A stretch of DNA of 64,000 nt. Source: Phycisphaerae bacterium. GTDB taxonomy: Bacteria > Planctomycetota > Phycisphaerae > Phycisphaerales > UBA1924. Position numbers and translations under genes: made by a program. The stretch is taken from positions 286,202 through 350,201 of the forward strand of contig JAEUIZ010000040.1 in the NCBI GenBank assembly GCA_016793805.1. The letters are read 5' to 3'. Positions 52,893 through 60,785 of this stretch are shown in pieces. The notes beneath the pieces are model-generated. The model was given only the letters and a program-made list of their open reading frames with translations. It was not told where the DNA came from and did not search any database. Position 1 is the stretch's first letter, and each line of letters opens with the position of its first letter.

Positions 52893-53615
52893 CTACGCGC
52901 GGCGCTTCCGCGCGAGCCGAACCATCCCGAGGCCCAGCAGCCCCGCGAGCGCGGCGGGCGGCAGGGGGATCACGTTCACGTCGATGATCTGGTCCTGCGA
53001 GCAGTCGTTGGTCAGGCCCAGCAGCCCGACCTGCGGCACGTTGGTCCCCAGCATCCCGAAGAGTTGTCCGACCTTCGTGGCAACCGCGGAAGAGAGCGCC
53101 GTCCCGTCCGAGTTCTTGACCTTGAAGTTGCCACCGGTCAGGCTGTACACGCCCACGTTCGCCGGGTTGTAGTCGTAGATGATCTCCCAGAGCGCGATCT
53201 GGAACGCCGCGGCGAAGTCGTCATTGGCCGTCAGCATGTTCTGCTGCCCGCCCGCTGCCGCGTAGAGGTTGTAGACGGCCTGGGCCTTGGCCGCACCCAT
53301 CGCGGGCCAGCCCGTCGTCGCGGGCAGCGAGGCGATCGGGGCCACGGTGTACACGTCGCCCGCGGACGTGACGAACTGCGTCAGGTCCGTGCAGTACGTC
53401 ACGCGCGTCTGCCCGTTGAGTTGCGTCGCCACGCCGTTGCCCATGGAGAACTGGTGCAGCAACTGCCCGGCGAAACAGTTGAACGTGTCCGAACCGATCG
53501 TCACCTTGACGGTCCGGCCCTCGTCCGTTCCCACGAACTTCATCACAACCGTGTCCGCCTGGGCAACCGAACCCGCGACGGCGACAGCAACAGCGGCGAG
53601 CGACATCCGACGCAT
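52893..53615 (-). CDS. Secreted thioester-domain-like protein with PEP-CTERM-type tail
   Basis: A 240-residue exported protein. ATG 53615 follows GAGGGGGA and begins a signal peptide (MRRMSLAAVAVAVAGSVAQA). The middle carries the pair RVTYCTDL (Cys) and FAAAFQIALWEIIYDYN (Gln), the two residues that form an internal thioester in TED-type adhesion domains and recur in many PEP-CTERM proteins. The C-terminus, VIPLPPAALAGLLGLGMV then RLARKRRA, is a PLPPA-type sorting signal: short motif, hydrophobic helix, basic end. It is probably processed by an exosortase-like system and left at the envelope. No exosortase gene is in the window. Confidence 0.78.
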   Translation of the reverse strand: MRRMSLAAVAVAVAGSVAQADTVVMKFVGTDEGRTVKVTIGSDTFNCFAGQLLHQFSMGNGVATQLNGQTRVTYCTDLTQFVTSAGDVYTVAPIASLPATTGWPAMGAAKAQAVYNLYAAAGGQQNMLTANDDFAAAFQIALWEIIYDYNPANVGVYSLTGGNFKVKNSDGTALSSAVATKVGQLFGMLGTNVPQVGLLGLTNDCSQDQIIDVNVIPLPPAALAGLLGLGMVRLARKRRA

Positions 53616-53674
53616 GGAATCCCCCTCATCTTTGTGGCCCTCGGCACCGCCGACGGCGTGGTTCTTGTCCACAA

Positions 53675-53703
53675 GAGATACACCGAGTTGCTGGACTTGC
53701 CAG
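53675..53703 (-). promoter_or_regulatory. Possible promoter of the PEP-CTERM-type gene
   Basis: On the minus strand CTGGCA (53698-53703), 17 bp, and TATCTC (53675-53680) lie about 60 bp upstream of the start at 53615. A small palindrome (CTTGT-CC-ACAAG) sits beside the -10 and could be an operator. The consensus match is moderate at best. Confidence 0.28.
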
Positions 53704-53908
53704 TCCTGGGAGTCAGAATCTCACGTACTTGTGGGTTCCCGGGCCCGCGCAACCCGCCGACCAGGTCCGATCTCTCAGAGTTCAGGCTGTGGGTCCGCTG
53801 ACGGTTGCGCTGGGCGCTCACCCTGCCGGCGTACACTGCGATTCGGGCGGTCCCGGCACGCCCCACCCCAACCCCCCACCCCAACCGCTAGGACGCGGAG
53901 GATCCCGC

Positions 53909-56900
53909 ATGGCCCCCAAGCCACAACAGGTCGTGTTCCCCGAGTCGGACGACGGTTTCGTTCACCTCCACCTGCACACCGAGTACTCCCTCCTCGACGG
54001 CGGGAACCGCATCGACCGGCTCGTCGATCGGGTCAAGGAACTCGGGATGCCCGCGGTTGGCGTCACCGACCACGGCAACCTCTTCGGCGCCGTCGCGGTT
54101 TACTCCGCCTGCCTCGAGGCGGGCATCAAGCCCATCCTGGGCGTCGAGGCGTATGTCACCCCGCCCGGAAAGCCGCGGCAGGATCGCACGTACACCGGCG
54201 GGGGCGAGGGCGGGTATCACCTGGTCCTGCTTGCCGAGAACGACACGGGTTGGCGGAACCTCCTCCACCTCTGCTCCGAGGCGTATCTGACGGGGTTCTA
54301 CTACAAGCCTCGCATCGACCGCGAGTTGCTCGCCGCCCACGCCGAGGGGCTCATCGCCATCAATGGGCACCTCGGCAGCGAGATCGGGGACCACTTGCTC
54401 GCGTTCGAGCGATCCGGTGATCCGAAGCACTGGGAGGCGGCGCTCGAGTCGGCACAGTGGCACGCGGAGGCGTTTGGCGGCGCACGCCGGGCCGGCGCGG
54501 CACCCGCGCCGCGGTTCTATGTCGAACTCCAGCACCACATCTCCGAGCAGAACGCGATCAACAAGCATCTGATCCGGCTTGCGCAGGAACTCGGCCTGCC
54601 GCTCGTGTGCGACAACGACGCCCACTTCCTGCGGGCCGAGGACCACGACGCGCACGACACGCTCATCTGCATCTCAACGCAGAAGTTCAAGAGCGAAGCG
54701 AACCGGATGCGCTATCCGCCGCAGGTCTACGTCAAGAGCCCGCCCGAGATGGCCGAGGCGATGGGTGCGTACGGCGAGGTGGGGCGCGAGGCGATGCGTA
54801 ACACGGTCCGGATCGCGCGGCGGTGCAACGTCACCCTCCCGCTCGGGGAGAGCCACGCCCCGATGGTTCGGGTGCGCGTGTCGGAGCGCCTCCCCACGCC
54901 CGACGAGCCGCGCTTCGGTGGCGATCTGACGGCGTGGTACAAGGCGTACTGCGCGGGGTTCGAGGTCGAGCCGATCCGCGACAACGACGACGCCGACGCT
55001 CGCGAGGGCGTGGGACGGGCGCTGCGAATGCTGGCGGAAGCGGGGCTCGTGTGGCGCTACGGGCCCGACGGCCGGACGCCCGAGATCCGTGCCCGCCTCG
55101 AGCGCGAACTGGGCATTCTGATCTCGAAGAACATCGCCGCGTACTTCCTCATCGTGTGGGACTTCGTCAACTGGGGCCGGGAGCACGGGGTCCCGGCGCT
55201 GGCCCGCGGGTCGGGCGTGGGCACGATGGTCGGGTACGCGCTGGGGCTCTCCAACGCCTGCCCCGTCCGCTACGGGCTGCTCTTTGAGCGGTTCACCGAT
55301 CCGGACCGCAGCGAGTACCCCGACATCGACATCGATCTGTGCCAGGACGGTCGGCAGGCGGTCATCGAGTACGTCCGCAAGAAGTACGGGCACGTCGCGC
55401 AGATCATCACGTTCGGAACCCTGCGTGCGCGCGCGGCGATCCGCGACGCCGCTCGCGTGCTTCAACTCTCGCTCCCCGCGGCGGACCGCCTCGCCAAGCT
55501 GATCCCCGAGACGCTAGGCGTGACGCTCGAGGACGTGCTGGCCAAGGAGCCGGACTTCCGCGCGCTCTACGAGGGCAAGCCCGCGGCGCTGGCCCGGCTC
55601 AACGATCGGCTGCCGGAGTCGCAGCACGCAGCGCCAGCGCTCGTGCGCCAGGTGATCGACAACGCGCGGACGATCGAGGGCCAAGCGCGGCACGCCTCCG
55701 TCCACGCCGCCGGGGTCATCGTCGCCACGCGCCCGCTGCACGAGATCGTCCCGCTCTATCGCCAGCCCGGCTCCGACGAATCCGAGATCGTGACCCAGTG
55801 GGACGGGCCCACCTGCGAGAAGATGGGCCTCCTGAAGATGGACTTCCTGGGCCTGCGAACCATCTCGATCATCGAGCGATGCAAGCGCCTCATCCGCGAG
55901 GGGCTGAGCGAGGAGGCGATCTGGGGCGCGGTCGGTCGTCTCGACGAGCACGAGCAAATCATCGGGCGACGCGGAGAGATCGCGGCGGGATCCGCGAGCG
56001 CCATCGCTCACCCCCTCGACCTCGACCGCCTCTCCTTCGACGACCCGCGCGTCTTCGCACTCTTCCAACGTGGCGAGACCACCGGCGTCTTCCAGTTCGA
56101 GTCGCCCGGGATGAAGCGGCTCCTCATGGAGATGAAGCCCGATCGGCTCGAGGACCTCATCGCCGCCAACGCGCTCTTCCGGCCCGGGCCCATGGACCTC
56201 ATCCCCGACTACAACCGCCGCAAGCACGGCACCGAGCCCGTCCCCAGCGTCCATCCCATCGTCGACGAGTTCACCCGCGAGACCTACGGCGTCATGGTCT
56301 ATCAGGAGCAGGTCATGCAGATCGTGCATGGCCTCGGCGGGATCTCGCTCCGCGACGCGTACTCCCTCATCAAGAACATCTCCAAGAAGAAGCACGACAA
56401 GGTCGAGAGGGAGCGCCCGCGCTTCGTCGAGGGCGCGCAGCAGAAGGGGCTCAGCAAATCTCAGGCGGAAGAACTCTTCGAACTCATCCTCAACTTCGCC
56501 GGGTACGGCTTCAACAAGAGCCACTCGACCGGGTACGCGATCGTGGCGTACCAGACGGCGTACCTCAAGACCTACTTCCCCAACCAGTACATGGCCGCGT
56601 TCCTGAGTTACGAGGCGGGCGCGCAGAAACTCGCCGACTGGATCGGGTACCTCGAGGACTGCAAGACGACTCGGTTCGTGAACGGGAAGGTGGGCGTCGA
56701 GGTGCGACCGCCGGACATCAACCTGTCGCAATCGGCGTTCACGGTGGTGTTCGAGCCCGATGAGCCGCACGATTCGCTCCACGGGCACGTCCGCTTCGGG
56801 CTCAGCGGGATCAAGGGCGTCGGCGAGAAAGCGATCGACGCGATCATCCGCGTCCGGGATGGACGCGCCGCGCCGGAAGGCGAGGCGGTGTCCGATGCTC

Positions 56901-57973
56901 ATGGCACTGACGCCGCTCGATCCAGCAACGGCATCGCGATCGCCCCCGCGCCCCGCCCGTTCACCTCGCTCTTTGACTTCTGCGAGCGCGTGCTCGGCGC
57001 CACGCCCGGCATCCTCAACCGCGCCACCGTCGAGGCGCTCATCAAGGGCGGGACGATGGACTCGCTCCACGGCCGCGCCAAGCGCGCCGCGATGGTCGGG
57101 ACCGTGGAGCAGGCGATCGCCGCCGCACAGAAGTCCGCCCAGGATCGTGCCGCGGGACAGAGTTCGCTCTTCATGACGCTGGGTCCAGCCGTCGCGGATC
57201 GACCGGCCGCCGAGTCTCCCCTGGCCCCAGCGACCCCGTGGACCGACGCCGAATCGCTGGCGAAGGAGAAGGAGGTCCTCGGGTTCTATGTTTCGAGCCA
57301 TCCGCTGCGCACCTGGGCGGAGTGGGCGGGCCTGTTCATCACCGCGACGACTCGCACCGCGGCGTCGCTGCCGCACGACACCCGCGTCGTGCTCGCCGGG
57401 CTGGTGCAGGGCGTGCGCTCGCTGGTGGTGAAGAACGGGCGCTCCGCCGGGCAGAAGATGGGCGTCGTCACGCTCGAAGACATGGAGGGCACCGCGGAAG
57501 TCGTGCTCTTCACTGAGGCGTTCGCCAAGTTCGGGCACCTCGCCCAGACCGACGCGATCGTCTTTGTCCTCGGACGCATCGACACCTCCCGAGGCGACGT
57601 GCAGATCCTCGGCGAGCGCCTCGTCCCGATCGACGGCACCCCGCTCCTCCCCGGACGCGTGCGCATGCTCGTGGACGGTGAGCGGCTCAACGGTGGTGCA
57701 GGCGAGGCCCTCGCCTCGCTCGCGGAAGTGATCCGCGGGAGCACCGTCGAGCCCGGCCCCACCGCCGCAGACGCATTCCCTGTCGAGTTCGAGGTCGTCA
57801 CGGCCGCCGGACGCGCGTTGCTCACGCCGGAGCGGCCCACCCGCGTTCGCCTCGGGCCCAGCCTCATCCACACCATCACCGGACTGCTCGGCGACCACGC
57901 TCTCCGCGTCGTCGGGGGCGTCACGGTCGAGGCTCCCGAGCGACCTCGATACGCACGGAACGGCTCGAACTAG
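53909..57973 (+). CDS. dnaE: DNA polymerase III subunit alpha
   Basis: A 1354-residue replicative polymerase. The PHP domain opens FVHLHLHTEYSLLDGG, with TDHGNLFGAV. The palm holds the catalytic aspartates in PDIDIDLCQDGR near residues 470-475. Later come RHASVHAAGVIV, QWDGPTCEKMGLLKMDFLGLR, the fingers FQFESPGMKRLL and GPMDLIPDYNRRKHG, the HhH region, and a C-terminal OB fold (VVLAGLVQGVRSLVVKNG). It starts at ATG 53909 after CGGAGGATCCC. It is somewhat longer than E. coli DnaE (1160); the extra length is spread through the C-terminal part. It elongates DNA at the replication fork. Confidence 0.97.
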   Translation: MAPKPQQVVFPESDDGFVHLHLHTEYSLLDGGNRIDRLVDRVKELGMPAVGVTDHGNLFGAVAVYSACLEAGIKPILGVEAYVTPPGKPRQDRTYTGGGEGGYHLVLLAENDTGWRNLLHLCSEAYLTGFYYKPRIDRELLAAHAEGLIAINGHLGSEIGDHLLAFERSGDPKHWEAALESAQWHAEAFGGARRAGAAPAPRFYVELQHHISEQNAINKHLIRLAQELGLPLVCDNDAHFLRAEDHDAHDTLICISTQKFKSEANRMRYPPQVYVKSPPEMAEAMGAYGEVGREAMRNTVRIARRCNVTLPLGESHAPMVRVRVSERLPTPDEPRFGGDLTAWYKAYCAGFEVEPIRDNDDADAREGVGRALRMLAEAGLVWRYGPDGRTPEIRARLERELGILISKNIAAYFLIVWDFVNWGREHGVPALARGSGVGTMVGYALGLSNACPVRYGLLFERFTDPDRSEYPDIDIDLCQDGRQAVIEYVRKKYGHVAQIITFGTLRARAAIRDAARVLQLSLPAADRLAKLIPETLGVTLEDVLAKEPDFRALYEGKPAALARLNDRLPESQHAAPALVRQVIDNARTIEGQARHASVHAAGVIVATRPLHEIVPLYRQPGSDESEIVTQWDGPTCEKMGLLKMDFLGLRTISIIERCKRLIREGLSEEAIWGAVGRLDEHEQIIGRRGEIAAGSASAIAHPLDLDRLSFDDPRVFALFQRGETTGVFQFESPGMKRLLMEMKPDRLEDLIAANALFRPGPMDLIPDYNRRKHGTEPVPSVHPIVDEFTRETYGVMVYQEQVMQIVHGLGGISLRDAYSLIKNISKKKHDKVERERPRFVEGAQQKGLSKSQAEELFELILNFAGYGFNKSHSTGYAIVAYQTAYLKTYFPNQYMAAFLSYEAGAQKLADWIGYLEDCKTTRFVNGKVGVEVRPPDINLSQSAFTVVFEPDEPHDSLHGHVRFGLSGIKGVGEKAIDAIIRVRDGRAAPEGEAVSDAHGTDAARSSNGIAIAPAPRPFTSLFDFCERVLGATPGILNRATVEALIKGGTMDSLHGRAKRAAMVGTVEQAIAAAQKSAQDRAAGQSSLFMTLGPAVADRPAAESPLAPATPWTDAESLAKEKEVLGFYVSSHPLRTWAEWAGLFITATTRTAASLPHDTRVVLAGLVQGVRSLVVKNGRSAGQKMGVVTLEDMEGTAEVVLFTEAFAKFGHLAQTDAIVFVLGRIDTSRGDVQILGERLVPIDGTPLLPGRVRMLVDGERLNGGAGEALASLAEVIRGSTVEPGPTAADAFPVEFEVVTAAGRALLTPERPTRVRLGPSLIHTITGLLGDHALRVVGGVTVEAPERPRYARNGSN

Positions 57974-58028
57974 GGCACGTCCGACACGCTACCGCTCGCC
58001 TATGAGGCGCGATACCATCCCACCCGCC

Positions 58029-58113
58029 GCCGGAGTGGCGAAATGGCAGACGCGACGGATTCAAAATCCGTTCTGGGTGAAACCAGGTGTGGGTTCAAGT
58101 CCCTCCTCCGGCA
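58029..58113 (+). tRNA. tRNA-Leu(CAA)
   Basis: An 85-nt class II cloverleaf: acceptor GCCGGAG pairs CTCCGGC, anticodon stem ACGGA/TCCGT holds loop TTCAAAA with anticodon CAA (reads UUG), a long variable arm (CTGGGTGAAACCAG) and T loop GGTTCAAGT follow. The discriminator is A; the CCA end is not encoded. It lies between dnaE and the S74-domain protein gene. Confidence 0.95.
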
Positions 58114-58232
58114 TTGCGAGCGATCGGCAGCACGCCATCGCTCGCGGCTCACGAGCCCTCACCGGGACTGAGCCGCCCACCGGCGACACCCCCGCGCCGG
58201 CCACGAACCACACCTCACCGGAGTCCACACGA

Positions 58233-59294
58233 ATGCGTACCACCCTCTGCTCCGCCACGATCTCGCTCGCCCTCGCCGCCACCGCGAGCGCCCAGCCCTG
58301 CCTCCCGATGGACATGGGGACGTATTGCTTTGTGTCGCGCGAGTGGCGCGCCCAGAACAACGGCGCGGGCCTCGTCGCCATTCGCGGCGTCAACACCAAC
58401 CTCAACGCCGGGTACGCCGGGTACTTCCAGGGCCGCGGGTTTTTCCAGGGCAAGGTGGGCGTGGGCGTCGCCAACCCGCTCGGGTTCATCGACATGGCCG
58501 CGGGCAACAACGCGGACGGAACGCCCAGCGCGGCCGCCCTCGCGTTCACCTTTCGCACCGGCGGCCTGCGCCACTTCATCACCACGCGCCACAACGCCTT
58601 CAACGGGCCGCACACCAACAACGCCTTCGACTTCTGGCTCAACAAGTCCGCCACGCCCGGCGCGTCGGTCGCCCCGGGCACGGGCAACAACCGTGTCATG
58701 ACCATCGACGGGAACGGGCGGCTCTGGCTCTATGGCCCCGCCGGCGCGGGCATCAGTTCGCGCGACGTGAACGCCGGAGCCTTCACCGGCTGGGATGTCT
58801 ACATGGACAGCACCAAGTACTCCGTGTCCCGCTCCGGCATCGACTTCCCCTTCTCGATCAGCGCCACCAACGGCGCGGCGACGTTCGTCGGCACCGTCTT
58901 CGCGGCCTCCTTCATCCAACTCTCGTCCCGCGACGCCAAGTCGGAGATCGCACCGCTCGCCGGCGCGCTCGACACGATCGGCAAACTCCGCGGCGTTACC
59001 TATCAGTGGAACGAGCACGCCCCCGCGCAGATCCAAGGCCGGCACGACATCGGGTTCATCGCCGACGAGGTGAACGAGGTGCTCCCCGAGATCGTCGGCA
59101 AGGACGAGGCCGGCAAGCCGACGGGCATCGACTACGCCAAGATCGCGCCGCTGGCGGTCGAGGCGATCAAGGAACTCAAGGCCGAGAACGAGCGCATCCG
59201 CGCCGACAACGCCGACCTCAAGGCACGGCTGGAGCGGCTCGAGGCGCTCCTCGGGTCCAAGCCCGGCACGTCGATCGAGCGCCAAGGTCGATAG
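58233..59294 (+). CDS. Secreted protein with S74 intramolecular-chaperone domain
   Basis: A 353-residue protein with signal peptide (MRTTLCSATISLALAATASAQ). The middle is a glycine-rich beta-structure of the phage-tail-spike type. From about residue 228 an S74/intramolecular chaperone auto-processing domain begins with LSSRDAKSEIAPL (candidate catalytic Ser 231/232), then GVTYQWNEHA and HDIGFIADEVNEVLPEIV, and ends in a coiled coil (IKELKAENERIRADNADLKARL). In phage spikes this domain trimerises the fibre, then cleaves itself off. Here the fibre is probably a host-secreted trimer. It follows tRNA-Leu and precedes the RCC1 locus. Confidence 0.85.
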   Translation: MRTTLCSATISLALAATASAQPCLPMDMGTYCFVSREWRAQNNGAGLVAIRGVNTNLNAGYAGYFQGRGFFQGKVGVGVANPLGFIDMAAGNNADGTPSAAALAFTFRTGGLRHFITTRHNAFNGPHTNNAFDFWLNKSATPGASVAPGTGNNRVMTIDGNGRLWLYGPAGAGISSRDVNAGAFTGWDVYMDSTKYSVSRSGIDFPFSISATNGAATFVGTVFAASFIQLSSRDAKSEIAPLAGALDTIGKLRGVTYQWNEHAPAQIQGRHDIGFIADEVNEVLPEIVGKDEAGKPTGIDYAKIAPLAVEAIKELKAENERIRADNADLKARLERLEALLGSKPGTSIERQGR

Positions 59295-59349
59295 GAGGGC
59301 CCACCGTGGCGGCCGAGACGCCGGGGCTCCTGGTGCAGCATGAGAAGCC

Positions 59350-59377
59350 TTGACAGACCGCGGGCGTCTGGTAGGCT
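59350..59377 (+). promoter_or_regulatory. Sigma70-type promoter of the phase-variable RCC1 gene
   Basis: TTGACA (59350-59355, perfect -35), a 16-bp spacer and TAGGCT (59372-59377). Transcription would begin near 59384, giving a leader of about 65 nt to a GAGGAG ribosome site (59438-59443) and ATG 59450. This supports that ATG, rather than the GTG after the repeat tract, as the intended start. Confidence 0.55.
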
Positions 59378-59449
59378 GGAGTGGTCGCATCCGGAGCGAA
59401 GAGGAAGCGTCGGGCCAAGGCTGCCGGCGATGCCGGCGAGGAGATCGCG

Positions 59450-60785
59450 ATGAGGCGTTCGATCGCTCACTCACTCACTCACTCACTCACTCACTCACTC
59501 ACTCACTCACTCACTCACTCACTCACTCACTCGAGTGCTCGCGGTGGTGGTGATGCTCGCCGGGGTTGAGGTGGCGAGGGGGCAGCAAGCGGGGCCGCTC
59601 GTGGGATGGGGCGAGGGATGGAAGGACAACGTGCCCGCGGGATACTTCCGGGCGGTCTCCACGGGCTGGAAACACTCCATCGCGATCCGCGCCGACGGCA
59701 CGCTTCACGCATGGGGGCTGGCTCCTCGATATGGCTTAGATGTCGTGCCATGGCATCTCATGGGCGTGCAGGTGATCGCCGTCGCGGCGGGCTACGAGCA
59801 CAACCTCGTGCTGCTCCCGGATGGCACCATCGACGGTTGGGGCGAGCCGGCACTACCCGATCCAACGACGCCCTGCAACATGTCGCCTGGGGGTCCGCCG
59901 CCCTACAGCCCTGTGAATGCTCGGTACGTCGCCATAGCAGCCGGTGAGCATATCAGCGTCGCGATCAGAGAGGATGGTTCTCTAGCCGCGTGGGGCGAGT
60001 GTTACTCGCCGGGCTGCGGCGACTCTTCCTGCAATCCATGTCGCACGGGCACACCTCCAGGGCCGTGGTCGTTCCTGTCGGCAATTCCATCTGGAAACGA
60101 CTTTGTTGCGATCTCCGCGACAGGACATTACGCCATCGCCCAACGGGCTAACGGCACCCTCGTCGCCTGGGGGGTCGACGGACATTGCCAGGTGACCGAC
60201 CTTTTCACCGGCGTTGTGGCGGCTTTTTCGGCCGGGCATCAACATGGCCTTACGCTGACGGCAAGCACATTCGCCTACACCGGCTGGGGAAGCAATGGGT
60301 ACGGACAGCGTGACAGCACACCGTGGGTGCCCACGCCGACGTTTCCATGCCCTGGATCCTGTCTTGCATTTGGCTGCTCGCCCTGCTACAAGCCCCCGCC
60401 GGTACCACTTCCAACTCTGTTTCGTGTCGGTGGCGGCTATAACCACACCGTGGGACAGTTGCCGAACCTAAGCCTGATCGGCTGGGGAAGGAACAGCTTT
60501 GGACAGTCCGACGTACCCGCGGGCAACTTCTACGCCTTCTCCTCAAACTATGATCATGGCTTTGCCATTCTTGACGTTGACTCGGACGATTCGTACCTCA
60601 ACTTTGATGGCGGCACAAGTTCCAGCATCGCCACTCGCTTTACCGTCTCAGACGTGGCCACATTTCATCAGGAATGGGTCGCCGGTCACCACCGCACTGA
60701 TGTCGACGGCGACGGAGTCATCAACGGCGCGGACTACCTGCGGTTTGTAGACCTCTACAGCCGCACGGTCGGAGGTGCGCCATGA
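59450..60785 (+). CDS. RCC1-propeller surface protein with classical dockerin, phase-OFF at a 4-nt repeat
   Basis: The likely gene starts at ATG 59450 (GAGGAG six bases upstream), reads MRRSIA, then a run of SLTH codons from the CTCA repeat. In the sequenced repeat number this frame stops at 59569 as SSARGGGDARRG. The body is open from GTG 59535 to TGA 60785 (416 codons) in another frame: a hydrophobic signal core (VLAVVVMLAGVEVARGQ), about seven RCC1 blades (TLHAWG, TLVAWGVDG, SLIGWGRNSFGQ) and a classical dockerin, DVDGDGVINGADYLRFVDLY. Loss of one repeat unit or gain of two would join the frames. Base and codon use is less GC-biased than the neighbours. Weak expression from the downstream GTG or ATG 59553 cannot be excluded. 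Confidence 0.75.
59466..59532 (+). repeat. Tetranucleotide tract (CTCA)16.75
   Basis: Sixty-seven bases repeat with perfect period 4 (CTCA), from 59466 to 59532, about 16.75 units. Each three units encode SLTH in every frame. A tract this long is prone to slipped-strand mispairing, as in contingency genes of Haemophilus and Neisseria. It lies inside the start region of the RCC1 gene. Confidence 0.97.

Noticed and set aside
59466..59532. CRISPR array or direct-repeat array
   Set aside because: Period is only 4 nt with no spacers.
59535..59560. GTG 59535 as the sole start of the first RCC1 gene
   Set aside because: No ribosome site is possible in the CTCA tract before it, while ATG 59450 has a promoter, leader and GAGGAG. 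Weak use cannot be excluded.
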